Assembly: GCA_029204225.1 (NCBI GenBank)
Contig: MU831910.1
Span: 33,177-97,176 of the forward strand
Reading direction: 5' to 3'
DNA: 64,000 nucleotides
DNA from: Diphasiastrum complanatum
Lineage: Eukaryota; Streptophyta; Lycopodiopsida; Lycopodiales; Lycopodiaceae
How positions within the stretch are numbered: position 1 is the stretch's first letter; the number at the start of each line of letters is the position of its first letter. Made by a program: the position numbers and the translations under genes. A model generated the notes under the pieces. The model did no database searches and was not told the origin of the DNA. It saw only the letters and a list, made by a program, of their open reading frames with translations. This document shows, one piece after another, positions 11,720-24,425 of this stretch.

Positions 11720-12020
11720 GTTATGATCAAAATCTCAGTGTTGAATCAATGAAGCATAAAAGACAGCAATAGACTAAAGCCCTACAAGCACTAGACAGGA
11801 CAATAGGTTCTCCCACGAAGAGCCCAAGCAATACCAATCAATAATCTGAAAAATGAGTGTACAAATGCCCCTATAAATACCCTACCAATGAACCCTAAAA
11901 TAGGAATTCAAAAGTAAAGGGAGGCCAAATGTGGAGGAAAATAGTGCGCCTCCTACAGGCCCCCACTCCACATATAACCATATAATAAGGGCCCAAGGCC
12001 AGTCAATGTCATAAAAAAGG
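11720..12020 (-). repeat. Chromovirus 3' LTR, second part, inverted
   Basis: The reverse complement of this 301-bp stretch matches 5551-5854, the rest of the 5' LTR, including GAACCCTAAAATAGGAATTC and the terminal GTTATGATC. Its inner breakpoint is the same LTR position (CC of GGGTCC) at which 11253 ends. Confidence 0.9.
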
Positions 12021-12061
12021 TACTGTAGAAAGGTAAATCCACTAAAAGGATGCTGTGAGTA

Positions 12062-12247
12062 GTGGCCATCTTCTCTCTAATAATAACTAAAGCGAAAATT
12101 CTCACCTCTTTTTTTAGTGAAACTTTCAGTACAGCAGAGAGGAAAGGTGTACCATGGCGACAAATGTCAGAGGGACTCCTTACTTCAAATGTATATGCTG
12201 AGAAGCCGCTTGTCGAAAATGCTTCTTTAGTGTACCCTGACTTGACT
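12062..12247 (+). other. Candidate host exon ending at a GTAAGC donor
   Basis: An open frame ends at PDLT followed by GTAAGC, a good plant 5' splice site. Its C-terminal part (STAERKGVPWRQMSEG, then NVYAEKPLVENASLVYPDLT) reads like real protein, not a repeat. It lies about 1.1 kb upstream of methyltransferase exons on the same strand and could be an upstream exon of that gene. I infer this from position only. Confidence 0.35.
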
Positions 12248-13386
12248 GTAAGCTCCTCACTGATGTCATGGAGGTTTTTCAGTTACACTTGAGCAATCTT
12301 TCAGTAGTCAAATAAATCACCCCAAAGTATTGTGCAAAAATCTAGTACAGTGGATTACTAAATTGCCTATGGTCATTGATTTTTTACCGTCATGCATGCT
12401 ATGAGAATAATATAGCATAAAACTCAGTTCATAATGATATGCACTGACTGATATGTTTTCTTCCCAATGAAATGGTTTTTTCCTTATGGCCCCATAAAAT
12501 TAGATAAATTTGATGTCTGCTTATGGCAGCATCATTTGGCATTGCTGGTTTAGTTGTAATGTATGTGCAGCATTAAGCAAATGTCATGTTGATTATGGGT
12601 GGCCCTGTGTGTCATCATGATGCCTTTTCTGCTTGCTTCCAACTGTATTTCTGTCTTGGTATGTTTAACATGATTAATAATAGAGTCCAAAAAAGTGGAG
12701 AGCTAACGAGCCGACTTTGTTTCTAGTATTTTGTCTTTGTTTTGGTAACTCGTATACATATTATGATCCTTGTTCTTATTTATTATTTATTTTTAATTAG
12801 ATCTATAAATTTTGAATTTTGAATTTTGAATTTCATTTTATTTGAATTATTATTATTTTTTCTTTCTTTTTACTGGTTGTCTTTTGCTTCTTAGTCAACA
12901 CTAGGTCTACCCAAGAGAATCCGGATTCTTTCGAGACCCAGTTAGCAACTTATGCTTGGGTACTGATGAGACATAAGCAACGTTGTTTGGCTAAGATTTT
13001 TTGTTTATTGAATTTTATATTATTGTTTTGACATAGATCCTTTGACTTTTTGAGTTGCTCGTATATTGTTTCTAAGCTTCACCTTATGACATCAATGACT
13101 TCTCTATATAAATTTGTGAAATTGGATATATTCTAATTTCACAAATAGATATTTATTTCTATCTTATGTGTGCAATTTTGCATTTATTTCAATTTCACCA
13201 GAACAGTTGCAATTTTATAGTTATTCACATTTTTTTTCTCTAGGGCTTATGACATTGATTTTACTTGATTTTGTTGATTCCCTAAACCCTAAACTGTAAA
13301 GTTTACTCTCTTATACAATCCAAAAGAACACACTCAAATGTAGATTATGTTCTTCTTGAAACATTGCACATTTTTTTTCTTAACAG
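12248..13386. other. Probable intron or intergenic sequence
   Basis: AT-rich, with T-rich runs and no domain in any frame. It could be an intron between 12247 and 13387 if these exons belong together. Confidence 0.4.
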
Positions 13387-14056
13387 ATTATTTAAAGGAG
13401 TTCCATGCTTATGAAGATGGCAACCTTTCCTGGAAGGTAAGTTTCACGTCCATAAGGTTCCAGTTTTCTGTTTAGGTTTTAGGTTTCGGGTCCGCAGATG
13501 GAATGCATCTGAGCATTTTCTTTTGTTGATGCAATTGTAGATGTTGAAGATTGTTGCCCACAGGGCTGGGTTCATAACCATGTTTAGGGTTTAAGGTGGA
13601 GTTTTTTGTTTGTAGAGATATGATAGAACTGTGACACAATGCAGGCTGATTATTTAGTAGGCAGCATTAGAAGTGAAACCTGCAACATTGTCCATGATTA
13701 GATGAGTGATTCCTGATGCAAAGTCAATGGATGAAGCCATGGAAGTCCTTCAAGGAAATTGGCTCAGAGCTATTGAAGAACATCATGTTCATTACTCTTG
13801 CCGGGAGATCTCTGTTATTCTTGACATTGGCTGTTCTGTTGGAACCAGTACTTTGTGTCTTGTCGACAAATTTCCAGCAGCTCAAGTCACAGTTAAGTTT
13901 AGACTAATCAAGGGGTTTCTATTTACAAATTTACAAAGTTGTGTTTATTCATCAACTTGATTTTCTGTTAATGAATGCCAGTTGTATTGTCATTTTCTTC
14001 ACAGGGTTTAGATTTGTCTCGAGGATCTGTAGATTTACTTGAATTCGTGACTGAGT
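13387..14056 (+). pseudogene. SAM-dependent methyltransferase pseudogene, three exon remnants
   Basis: Three blocks are bounded by plausible splice sites. Exon 13387-13436 (YLKEFHAYEDGNLSWK) ends at GTAAGT. Exon 13661-13891 starts after TTAGTAG and ends before GTTAAG. A third block starts at 14005 after TTCACAG (GLDLSRGS). The middle exon holds the SAM-binding motif I, ILDIGCSVGTSTLCLVDKFP, preceded by NWLRAIEEHH. Together they match the class I methyltransferase fold as found in plant UbiE/COQ5-like proteins. A TGA interrupts the middle exon after LSMIR, and the third exon diverges into a stop at about 14056. Motifs downstream of motif I are missing, so I call it a pseudogene fragment. The substrate is unknown. 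Confidence 0.7.
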
Positions 14057-14982
14057 GAATTAAATCATGTGAATCATCACTCACTAACTCCCTTAATTCG
14101 CCAAAATGATTTTTCAATGTTGTTTCTCTAATATCTGAATCTAAAATGAAGAACTCATATTTGTAACAGGTTGTTCAAATGAGTCATTGACTAAAAAGTA
14201 CTTAAATGAGAAATTTCAGATGATATTGTTGACGGGGAAACACAAAGGGTAATAGGATGAGAACCTAAAGGTGTGGCCTCATAATAATAGCTTTCATTAG
14301 TTGATGACTCAGATGTGGTTACGTACTGTGTTACAACTACAAGAATAGAAGAAGAAAAACTACTTGCCATCATGAAAATAATAAAATTTTGATTCTATTC
14401 TTAGGCCAAGCATAGACAGAAATAAAAATTTGAACTGGAAAATCTACACAGCAAACAAAATTTTGACATTATGCTATGTTAGTCATAGAAAGAGTTAAAC
14501 ATCCTGTCCAACACCAATAGAAGTAGACACTGATATTCACAAAGCCCACATTTAACATAAAATCAACAATAAAAAAGATAATTTTCACCTGCAAAAGAAA
14601 TTTCTTAAATGTTAGAGGGTTTCTTACTTGTAATTAGGTTTAGGGTTAGGGTTTAAGGTTTCATTCTAACGATAGGATTAGGGTTGGTAAAGTCGAGTTG
14701 GTTGCGGTCATCGAAAAAGTTGGTCGCAAAATTCATCGGTAGAGTTGGTGATGGTATCCGATCAAAAAAGGGGCCCACTAAATTTTGGAGGTTAAAAGTT
14801 TTCTTTATTTAAGGACCCAAAGACTAGGACATGGCAACTCATTTGCAAATTTGCGCTCAAGGCTATCGTCAGAACAATATATGCATCCATTCGACGATCT
14901 TCTATAATCTCATGCATAATTTTCAGCAATCCACTTTCTGTTGAGGTATTATTTTTTATTTTTTAATTTTATTTTATTTTTT
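14057..14982. other. Intergenic, with a short interstitial telomeric run
   Basis: No gene is recognisable. Around 14637-14661 the plus strand reads AGGTTTAGGGTTAGGGTTTA, about three degenerate TTTAGGG plant telomere units. Confidence 0.5.
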
Positions 14983-15155
14983 TATGCTCAGCATAGTATT
15001 ACAAAGGTTAAATATATTTACGTAGATATTTTGAGTTTTTAAAATACATTAAAACTTACTATTTATGTTATGCTGAGCATAACATAGAAACATCCTATGC
15101 TATGGTTATTCAGAAAGAAAAGTTTATTTTTTTTATTAATCCTATGTTGAGCATA
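14983..15155. repeat. Outlying copies of the 13-bp palindrome
   Basis: TATGCTCAGCATA at 14983, TATGCTGAGCATA at 15069 and TATGTTGAGCATA at 15143 lie in AT-rich DNA just left of the hairpin and belong to the same motif family. Confidence 0.8.
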
Positions 15156-15180
15156 GTAAGTTCTTTTATTTTTCATAGAT

Positions 15181-15604
15181 TCGCTATGCTCAACATAGGA
15201 ACCTCTCTTCCTCTTGCTCGTGATCTATGTTGAGTGTAGCGTCTCTTCAGTCTCCATGAGGTTATGTTATGCTCAATAGGATATTCCCTTCCTCTCACCC
15301 GTGTTCTATGCTGAGCATAACATCTCTTCAAACTCCATGAGATTATGATATGCTCAGCATAGGATATCCTCTTTCGCTTGCCCGCTCAACATAGAACACG
15401 GACGAGAGGAAGAGGATACCATATGCTGAGCATAGCATAACCCCGTGGAGGATGAAGAGACGCTATGCTCAGCATAGAACGCGAGTGAGAGGAAGAGAAT
15501 ATCCTATGTTGAGCATAATATAACCTCGTGGTGACTGAAGAGACGCTATGCTCAGCATAGATTGCGGGTGAGAGGAAGAGAGGTTCCTATGTTGAGCATA
15601 TGCT
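15181..15604. repeat. Long foldback hairpin built from repeated 13-bp palindromes
   Basis: Left arm 15181-15384 and right arm 15399-15604 are imperfect reverse complements over about 200 bp, centred near 15392 with a loop of about 14 nt. Each arm contains about two head-to-tail units in which TATGCTGAGCATA-type palindromes alternate with CGTCTCTTCAGTCTCCATGAG and GGATATCCTCTTCCTCTC-type spacers. Palindromes pair at 15185/15588, 15225/15547, 15269/15505, 15307/15464 and 15349/15422. No reading frame spans it. It could be a foldback transposon or MITE, or a source of long double-stranded RNA. It abuts a copia relic at about 15612. Confidence 0.9.
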
Positions 15605-15611
15605 GAGTGCA

Positions 15612-15960
15612 CTAGCTCAAATTGATGATGAGTCTTGATTTTGGATCTTGGAAAAGGCCTTCTATGAGATTTGGCAATAACACAAGCTTCACAAGGTTGA
15701 AGCTCCTTTGACATAGACTTTGAAGATCCAATAGCTTTTCCATCTAGATGTCATGGCCTTGAAATTGGGGTGGCCCAATCTCTTGTTCCATAGATATTCT
15801 TGAGTAATCTTGGTTTGTAGGCAATCTCACAAATGTTAGCACTCTCACTAGAATCTAGTTTGTACAACTTCCCAAATCTATATCCTCTAGCAATCACTTC
15901 ATCCTCTCTCTTGATGACATGTGTCAACATCAAATTTGACATCTAAACCATTATCAAACA
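15612..15960 (-). pseudogene. Copia protease-end and preintegrase relic
   Basis: On the minus strand the fragments HVIKREDEVIARGYRFGKL and YKLDSSESANICEIAY, then CEACVIAKSHRRPFPRSKIK, match the end of the protease region and the gag-pre-integrase/integrase zinc region of the copia relic at 3560-4490. The frames are shifted relative to each other, and the relic is cut at its integrase side, in FELVH, by the palindromic hairpin. Confidence 0.8.
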
Positions 15961-16341
15961 CTAATGTACAGATAGGAGGAGGAGAAAAAGTAAGAAGCAT
16001 ACACAAAATGTGTATGAAAGAAAGAGGTCGATGAATGCAGTCTTGTAGTAGCAGACACATATTATTAGACTAATGATTTAGTGCTAGCAGTAGCAGTTTT
16101 TAATAAGGGAGAATACCTCTTTTACCTCCATGCGCTGATCTGGGAAACAGAGAGCACTAAAAAATACCATTGTTGTAATATAGACAAGTAATAGTTCTTC
16201 TACTCAATCTCCAAGGAGATTGACAAGAGAAAGAAGAGCACCAGTCATATTTGTGCTTGACAGCTCTACAAATACAAATATGGACCAGATAGCAACGCAT
16301 CAAGATATAAAGCTAGACTTGTTGCTAAAGGTTTCTCACAG
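15961..16341. other. No recognisable gene
   Basis: Short sequence between two copia relics in opposite orientation. Nothing is recognised. Confidence 0.4.
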
Positions 16342-18183
16342 ACATCTCAAGATATTACTACTCAACCTCAAGAGACAGGTTGGAGAGATAGAGATAAAGC
16401 TTTTGGTGCAAGAAGGAATGAGATTGCAGGTGACAAACGCAAGGAGAAGGATGTACCGTGGGATACATTTTCACCAGGAAGCTGATCACCTGACATGAAG
16501 CTCCCTAAGTGGTTTGAGAGATTGTTGGAGAGCCGTGACACGGATGACTTTCCAAGATCATCTAGCCAGGGAGAGCTACGATCAACAAGAGAAAAGACAC
16601 AACCTGAAAGGTATGAAGCAAATTATGCTCTCTTATCTAGCATTATTTAAAGCAAGGAACCTTCGACTTATGGTGAAGCAAAGGATGATGACATTTGGGT
16701 CAAGGCCATGGGAGAGGAGATGGAGTCAATTGCAAAGCATAGCACATGGGACTTAGCAGAACCACCAGTTGGCAAGAAACCCATTGGTTGCAAATGGGTA
16801 TACAGGACTAAGTACCATGCAGATGGAAGTATAGCAAAGCACAAGGCAAGATTGGTGATCAAAGGGTATGCACAAAGTAAAGGCATCGACTATGAGGAGA
16901 CCTTTGCGCCAGTATGTAAGTGGAATACTCTACGTCTACTTGTTGCTTTAGCTTCACATTTTGGTTGGCCTTTGCATCAGATGGATGTGAAATCTGCTTT
17001 TCTAAATGGTGAGTTAGAAGAAGATGTGTTCATGGATAAACCTGAAGGTTTTGTAGCGAAGGGACAGGAAAATATGTCGCTTGCAGAAAGCGCTTTATGG
17101 TCTTAAATAGACACCACGTGCGTGGTATAGCAGGATTGATGCCTACTTTCGTTCAAAGGGAATGGTGAGAACACGTTCTGATCCAAATCTATATGTCTTA
17201 TGCTTTGATGGTATGGTTGCTTTGATTGTTCTTTATGTTGATGACTTGATTATTACGGGAAATAATCAAGAGATGATAGATATGATCAAGAAAGATCTCA
17301 TGGAACAATTCGAGATGACAGATCTCAACCTGATGCATTATTGCCTTGGAATAGAGGTGTGGCAAAAAGGACACGAAGTGGGTTTAACACAGGTGAAGTA
17401 TGTCAAAGAGTTGCTACACAGGTTTAGGTTGCAGGATTGAAAACCAATGAATACTCCTATTGAACTAGGTAAAAAGCTTTCTAAGCTTGATGAGTCACAG
17501 TCATTTGATGCTACGCTGTATAGGCAGTTAGTAGGGAGCTTGATTTACCTTACCACGACTAGACCAGATATATGCTATGCTGTTGGCATTGTAAGTCAGT
17601 TTATGGCATCACCTATGGAAACGCATTGGAAGGCAGCTAAACGCATTTTGTGTTATGTGAAAGGCACTTCAGAGTATGGCTTGATTTACAGGAAACATGA
17701 TGGTTTACTTGAGTTGTGTGGCTATGTGGATGCGGATTGGGGAGGTGACTATGATGATCTTAGATCCACCACAGGGTATGTATTCCAGTTTTGTGGTAGT
17801 TGCTTTTCCTGGTCTAGTAAGAAGCAAAGTACAATTGCTCTATCCACCACAGAAGCAGAGTATAAGGCAATGTGTAGTGCAGCACAAGAAGCTATATGGT
17901 TGAGACAAATCTTGGAAGAAGTTGGCATGAAGCAAAAAAATCTCATGACATTACATAGCGACAGTCAGAGTGGCATTCAGCTAGCAAAGAATCCAGTGTT
18001 CCATGTGAGAACTAAACACGTTGAGATTCAGTATCACTTTATACGTGAGAGGTTGTTGAGTCGTGAAATTCATGTTGTCCATTGTAGTACAGAAGAACAA
18101 CTAGTTGATATTTTCACTAAGCCACTTGTTGGAGAAAAGTTTGATAAGTTTAGATCAAAGCTTTATGTACTTAAAGTTTGTTG
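16342..18183 (+). pseudogene. Ty1/copia RT and RNase H, nearly complete but interrupted
   Basis: The frame starts in the linker after integrase (DITTQPQETGWRDRDK) and passes LPKWFERLLES, as in the antisense relic at 43176-44036. The RT domain has GCKWVYRTKYHADGS, ARLVIKGYAQSKGIDYEETF, MDVKSAFLNGELEEDVFM and the active site VLYVDDLIITGN near 17230. RNase H follows with YVDADWGGDYDDLRSTTGY, STTEAEYKAMCSAAQEAIWL and HSDSQSGIQLAKNPVFHVR. Stops or shifts occur at about 16484, 16648, 17070-17106 and 17440. The last 245 codons (17447-18184) are open. Gag, protease and the integrase core are missing upstream. Confidence 0.9.
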
Positions 18184-18225
18184 ACTTTAAAGCTATGTAT
18201 ATGACTGTATAAAAAGTAGACTCTA

Positions 18226-18540
18226 CTTTAAGGGAGAGAGTTAGAATTAAAGTAGAATCACTGTGCTAGTGTACTGTGGGTCCGATCAGTTGATAAGGAT
18301 TAGTTGGCCTCGCCACAAGGCAAGTCGACAGGACACGCGTCCCGCCCACGGCAACCTGGGTCATGATGGGTTGCCTGAGTGAACAACTATATGTACAGTG
18401 TAATTTAATTTTGAGAAATATAGTTGCTATGTGAGCTTGCTATGGAGAGTATTTTCTGTCTGTGTTGTGTAGCATGATCTGTGTTCCTATGCAAAGCAAA
18501 TTCTAAGTGTTCCCACATGTGAATTAAATGCATATATCAT
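18226..18540 (+). repeat. Polypurine tract and 3' LTR piece of the copia relic
   Basis: TTTAAGGGAGAGA at about 18226-18238 is the likely polypurine tract; the LTR begins near 18239. Its body at 18262-18430 (GTTGATAAGGATTAGTTGGC, ACCTGGGTCATGATGGGTTG) matches the reverse complement of 43055-43199, so both belong to one family. The right end is not defined. Confidence 0.65.

Positions 18541-20574
<2,034 letters not shown>

Positions 20575-20647
<73 letters not shown>
20575..20647. repeat. (CT)n microsatellite
   Basis: About 73 bp of uninterrupted CT repeats. Confidence 0.98.
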
Positions 20648-20650
<3 letters not shown>

Positions 20651-21507
20651 CTTGCGAGCTTGAATACTCCTGAGCATTCTAGCTCACTTCTTAGTGTTGT
20701 TTTAGAGATTGCTATTGGAATGGATGCAACTAATGGATCTAAAAAAAAAAAATTGTTCAATTTATTTGATGGTCAAGTGGAAGATCAAGAGGTTGATCTC
20801 AAAGGGCTTCACCAATACAAAAGGAAAGGTGGCAATTTGGAGCTAGAGCATCAAAGGGAAGTCAAGTGGAAAAGATACTTTGGATCTATTTTTGCAGGTT
20901 ATTGAAGAGTAAATTAAGGTCAAAGGTGTAGCAAGGAAGTGTTGTTCAAGTTTACTTTACTTGTTCTATCTCATGTTTGAGAAATTTCATGTGAATGTGT
21001 GTGCAAATTGACAAGATATGGTGAAACTAGTTACATTGTTTTGCATCATTTTGATGTTGGAGTTGTACTAGCATTCTTGGATGGTTTTACTGATGGAAAT
21101 AAATCTAAGGAACGGCTCATTATATCACTCATTCATTGTCAAGTCATCAAGTGATGATGATATTTTATGGCAAGATGGAGATGGAGGCTCATTCATGATT
21201 TTCATGGAGGATACATATCAAGAAAGGACAAAGATTGAGGAGACATGCAAGCATTGGTTGATTACTCACATTTATTGTTTGGTTGTTGTTATTTTCTAGA
21301 TATTTCAAAGTTTGAATCAAGGAGGAATCATTGCATTTACATGTAAGAAATAGTGAAGCATCCAATGTGGACACTATTATCTATATCAATTATGAAATAT
21401 ATTATAAAACCATAGAAAGGAAGTCTATGCTTAGGATGGAAATCATTCTTAAGATGGATCAAAGTAGTGTGGTCAAATCTATGCTAAAACTAGTTGAAGA
21501 GGGAGTG
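20648..21507 (+). other. Probable internal remnant of a copia element
   Basis: Short frames (20660-20905, 21081-21299) have no recognisable domain. The stretch ends in GCTAAAACTAGTTGAAGAGG, which matches the polypurine-tract region of the copia element at 29524-35384, so it is likely the decayed 3' end of a related element. Confidence 0.45.
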
Positions 21508-22100
21508 TGAAAATTGTCAACTAGTTTAGTTGATTTATCTTGCCAATTTTGAGGCCAACGTGAGTAGAGATAGATTTATTTTTGTCAATAAAAACCTAAA
21601 CAGTGTTTTTACTATTTTTGGAAATTACAAATTGGATGAGGTCGGATTTGGACCCATTGTAATTGGCATGATATAGATAAATTGCATCTAGACTAGAATT
21701 TCTAGGTTTTTTTTATGAAGTACCAAGAAGTTATCATTTAGGGCAAGTTTAGGGCAATTGGCCAAGTGAAATTTTGACAGCTATAAATATCAGTACCAGT
21801 GTGGAGAATTCTATTCTCATTTTATGTGGAGAATTCATCTCTTTTGATTCTATGTCCATCTCATGTGTATTTCTCAAGATATCTTGATTTCTAGTGTCTA
21901 GAATGTGATTTTTATTGTTGATCTTGCATCCACACATGTGAATGACTGTAGTCTATTGTTGTTGTATGGATAGGGATGGTACCAAATTGGATCTAGTGCT
22001 TTTGATTAGATCTTCATGCATTTCCAAGTTCTAGCCTATGTAAAGTGATGATTTCTATCTTGTAGCTAAATCTAGATGTGCAACCAAAAAAGATCTTAGA
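21508..22100 (+). repeat. LTR related to the 29.5-35.4 kb copia family
   Basis: It begins TGTGAAAATTGTCAACTAGT after a GAAGAGGGAG purine tract. This matches the LTR start of the minus-strand element at 29524-35384 when that is read in its own direction. GCTATAAATATC near 21780 is a likely TATA box. The right boundary is approximate. Confidence 0.55.
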
Positions 22101-22365
22101 TCCATCAAGTGTGTCTTGGATATGATTTTCTCACAGTCCCTCTAAATAGTGTTGTGAAATTGATAACATATCCAGAACCTCAATAGAATTGGAGTGATTG
22201 GCATGGTTTGTGTTGTCACCAATTGAGGATGCGCAAGTATATGGTTTGAATTCAAATGATTATTCTTTAGAGGAGCAACACATGCAGGGATGCAAGATCT
22301 CAAGGGAAAATCACACATACATTGATGGATTTCTAGACATGCATGGAACCATTGTTACATGGGGG

Positions 22366-22476
22366 GGGAAGGCCCTGACTGAGGGCATTCCTTGCTGGGA
22401 GGGCCCTTTCCCGAGGGCGGGAGCCCGAGGGCAGTCCCCAACCAGCAAGGAAGGCCTGAGGGCTTCGGGCCTTCCC
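22366..22476. repeat. GC-rich hairpin
   Basis: GGGGAAGGCCCTGACTGAGG followed by CATTCCTTGCTGGG on the left pairs with the complement of AACCAGCAAGGAAGGCC and GGCTTCGGGCCTTCCCC on the right, giving arms of about 35 bp. Inner GAGGGCGGGAGCCCGAGGGC adds a second stem. The stretch is strikingly GC-rich in an AT-rich region. Confidence 0.8.
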
Positions 22477-22502
22477 CTACGTAATGCCATTGTGCGAAGG
22501 TT

Positions 22503-22640
22503 TTTTTTTTTTTTCCATTTTTTGGCCGTACGGTACGGCCGTACAGCCGTATACATGGACCAGTATTTTTTATTTTTATTTTTTCGTTTTTTGGCCGTAC
22601 GGTACCGTACGGACGTACGCGTGGACCAGTTTTTTTATTT
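22503..22640. repeat. GTAC/CGTACGG palindrome clusters between T-runs
   Basis: Two blocks, near 22525 (GGCCGTACGGTACGGCCGTA) and 22594 (GGCCGTACGGTACCGTACGG), are palindromic. Each follows a TTTTTTGGCCGTACGG junction and precedes a shared TGGACCAGT, so the pair is an imperfect direct repeat of about 70 bp. Confidence 0.8.
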
Positions 22641-22740
22641 TTCAATTTTTTGCCCTTTTTTTTTTGCAAATTTTTTTACGTTTGTGGTGGAATGTGGATG
22701 TGGACAGCCAATGACGGGCTGCCACATAGCACATGCACAT

Positions 22741-22830
22741 TCCACCGGAGAGAGGAGAGAGAACGTGCATTTCACTGGAGAGAGGAGAGAGAAAGTAAAT
22801 TCCACCGGAGAGAGGAGAGAGAATGATAGA
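22741..22830 (+). repeat. 30-bp minisatellite, three units
   Basis: Three head-to-tail 30-bp units with core GGAGAGAGGAGAGAGAA start at 22741, 22771 and 22801. The period is a multiple of three, so one frame reads a ten-residue TGERRE-containing repeat, but that frame (22198-22929) covers the hairpin and T-runs and is unlikely to be a gene. Confidence 0.85.
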
Positions 22831-23724
22831 TTCCTAAGAGAGAGAAAATTGGATGGACATTATGCTCCTGGAGGTGGTCCCAAAATACAAAGGACACCTG
22901 AGCACAAGGCATTACGTGCATATAAATAGTTCCATTGGCCACCCTTTATTGACAAATTGTGTGTTTGAGGAACGCACCAATGGAAAAGAAGAATATTTAA
23001 CTAGGAATGTAAAGGGTACTTATGTAATGGTCTGTGCCACTAGATTTATCAAGGTTGGGAAAATTGTTCAACAAGTATAGTTTCAAGCGTCCTTTGCTAA
23101 TATGTTTGCAAAAGACAATAAGTCAAATGGGAATATTTAAATTTTTTTTATATGCAAATATGTATAATCCATGCATTTCTGATTGTATTTGATTTGTGTA
23201 ATTAAATTTGTCAAATCATAGGAGAACTATTTGGCTAATGTATGTGAAATTTGTAAATATATAAATATGTAGAAGCAGGGAATTCTTTGAGTTTATTGAA
23301 TGTTAACAAGTTGGAATGAAGAATATTCTAAAAGATACATTGGTATGTTGGTATATTGTTGGTATATTGGTAGTTTTATTGTTGCTTATGATGATTTTCA
23401 TTCCAGCATCATGTTTATTATTGTGATTTTCATTGAAACCCATCAGTGAAGAAGTAGAATATCTTAAGAGAATTACAAATGGCACTTATGTAAATGGTTT
23501 GTGCCACTAGATCTATGATCAAGGCTGGGGAGGAATTGTTCATCAAGTGTAGTAGGAGAACAATTCGTAAAGTATAGTCTCAATTGTCATTTGCCTAGAT
23601 GTTTACAAAAGATAATAAGTGAAAGCTATTGTATGTGAAATTTATAACTATGTAAATACGTAGAAGAGTGCAATTTTTTGATCTCATTGAATGTTAACAA
23701 GTTGGAAAGAATAATGGTCTAATA
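22831..23724. repeat. Diverged direct duplication before the copia insertion
   Basis: About 23030-23330 and 23490-23725 share blocks such as TGTGCCACTAGAT, GTATGTGAAATTT and TTGAATGTTAACAAGTTGGA. After the second copy the sequence is interrupted by the LTR of the copia element and resumes at 28922. A TATA-like CATATAAATAG lies near 22919. No gene is recognised. Confidence 0.55.
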
Positions 23725-23729
23725 GATAC

Positions 23730-24411
23730 TGTAAAAATTACAGCAAATAAGGATCCTAAAACACTTGAAATGATGAGGAAAACAATAGATTATGATTTCA
23801 TAAGATTAGCACAAGTTGAACCATCAAAATCCATCAAAAACCTATGCTTGAACCTCACTAAATGGCCCAAATCCTTGAAGAAGGCTTCACACGTGTGAAA
23901 GTACGGCCTCCCACAGTCTGAGTACTGTACACCAGACCTACATTCAATCCTATAATCATTAGTAATCACAAGTACTCAAACAATTATGAACATAGAGAGC
24001 AATTGCACCATTATGAGAGAAAAAACATGAAATTGCTTGATTGATTTTGGTGAGATATCATCACCTATATATACAAGATCCATCATGGTTTTGGGCAGGT
24101 ATGAGTAGCCCTAAACCTATCCCTAATGCTAATTTTGGTGGATCTTTCATCCCTACCAAGTTAGGGTTGGAATCTTGGAGATCCCTCAACAATGCAAAAA
24201 TTACCAAAAATAGCTCCTATTTTTTCTCCCTTGTATCTAAGCATAATTTGGACTCATTCCAAAGGTTCTAACACTTAGGTCTACTTGAGAACATCCTTAT
24301 GAATGGAATCCTATGCTATTTGGCACGTGTGACAAGCCACATCATGACCATTTAACTATTTACAAGTCATATGACCAAAACTAGTCAAGCTAGAATTGTG
24401 AATTTTTAACA
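23730..24411 (-). repeat. Copia element 1, LTR (left; 3' LTR of the element)
   Basis: 682 bp, TGTAAAAATTAC to GAATTTTTAACA in window orientation. It contains a TATA-type CTATATATAC near 24066 (minus-strand promoter TATATATAG) and the palindrome TTCACACGTGTGAA at 23886-23899, downstream of the TATA in the transcribed direction. Confidence 0.95.
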
Positions 24412-24425
24412 CTCCTCCTCACTAT

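Larger units (their letters stand above)
5392..12020 (+). mobile_element. Ty3/gypsy chromovirus with rearranged 3' LTR
   Basis: The order is 5' LTR (5392-5854), tRNA-Met primer site, leader with a minisatellite, gag, zinc knuckle, protease, RT, RNase H, integrase with chromodomain, then the 3' LTR. Integrase placed after RT/RNase H is the Ty3 order, and the chromodomain-like C-terminus makes it a chromovirus. The 3' LTR is split. Its first part lies at 11093-11253 in the normal direction; the remainder lies inverted at 11720-12020. Several stops and frameshifts in gag and pol, plus a deletion between RT and RNase H, make it non-autonomous. Flanking 5-mers AATAC (left) and TATAC (right, after undoing the inversion) match at four of five bases and may be the target duplication. 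Confidence 0.9.

Noticed and set aside
14983-15604. CRISPR-like array of regularly spaced palindromes
   Set aside because: Spacers are themselves repeated and the array folds back on itself; the surroundings are plant nuclear DNA with no cas genes.
22198-22929. A 243-codon frame through the GC-rich hairpin and minisatellite
   Set aside because: It covers T-runs, hairpin and a tandem repeat with no domain; openness is explained by the 30-bp repeat period and low complexity.
24041-24271. 76-codon frame, also present at 28551-28781
   Set aside because: It lies antisense within the LTRs of the integrase-less copia element; duplication reflects the LTR pair, not a gene family.
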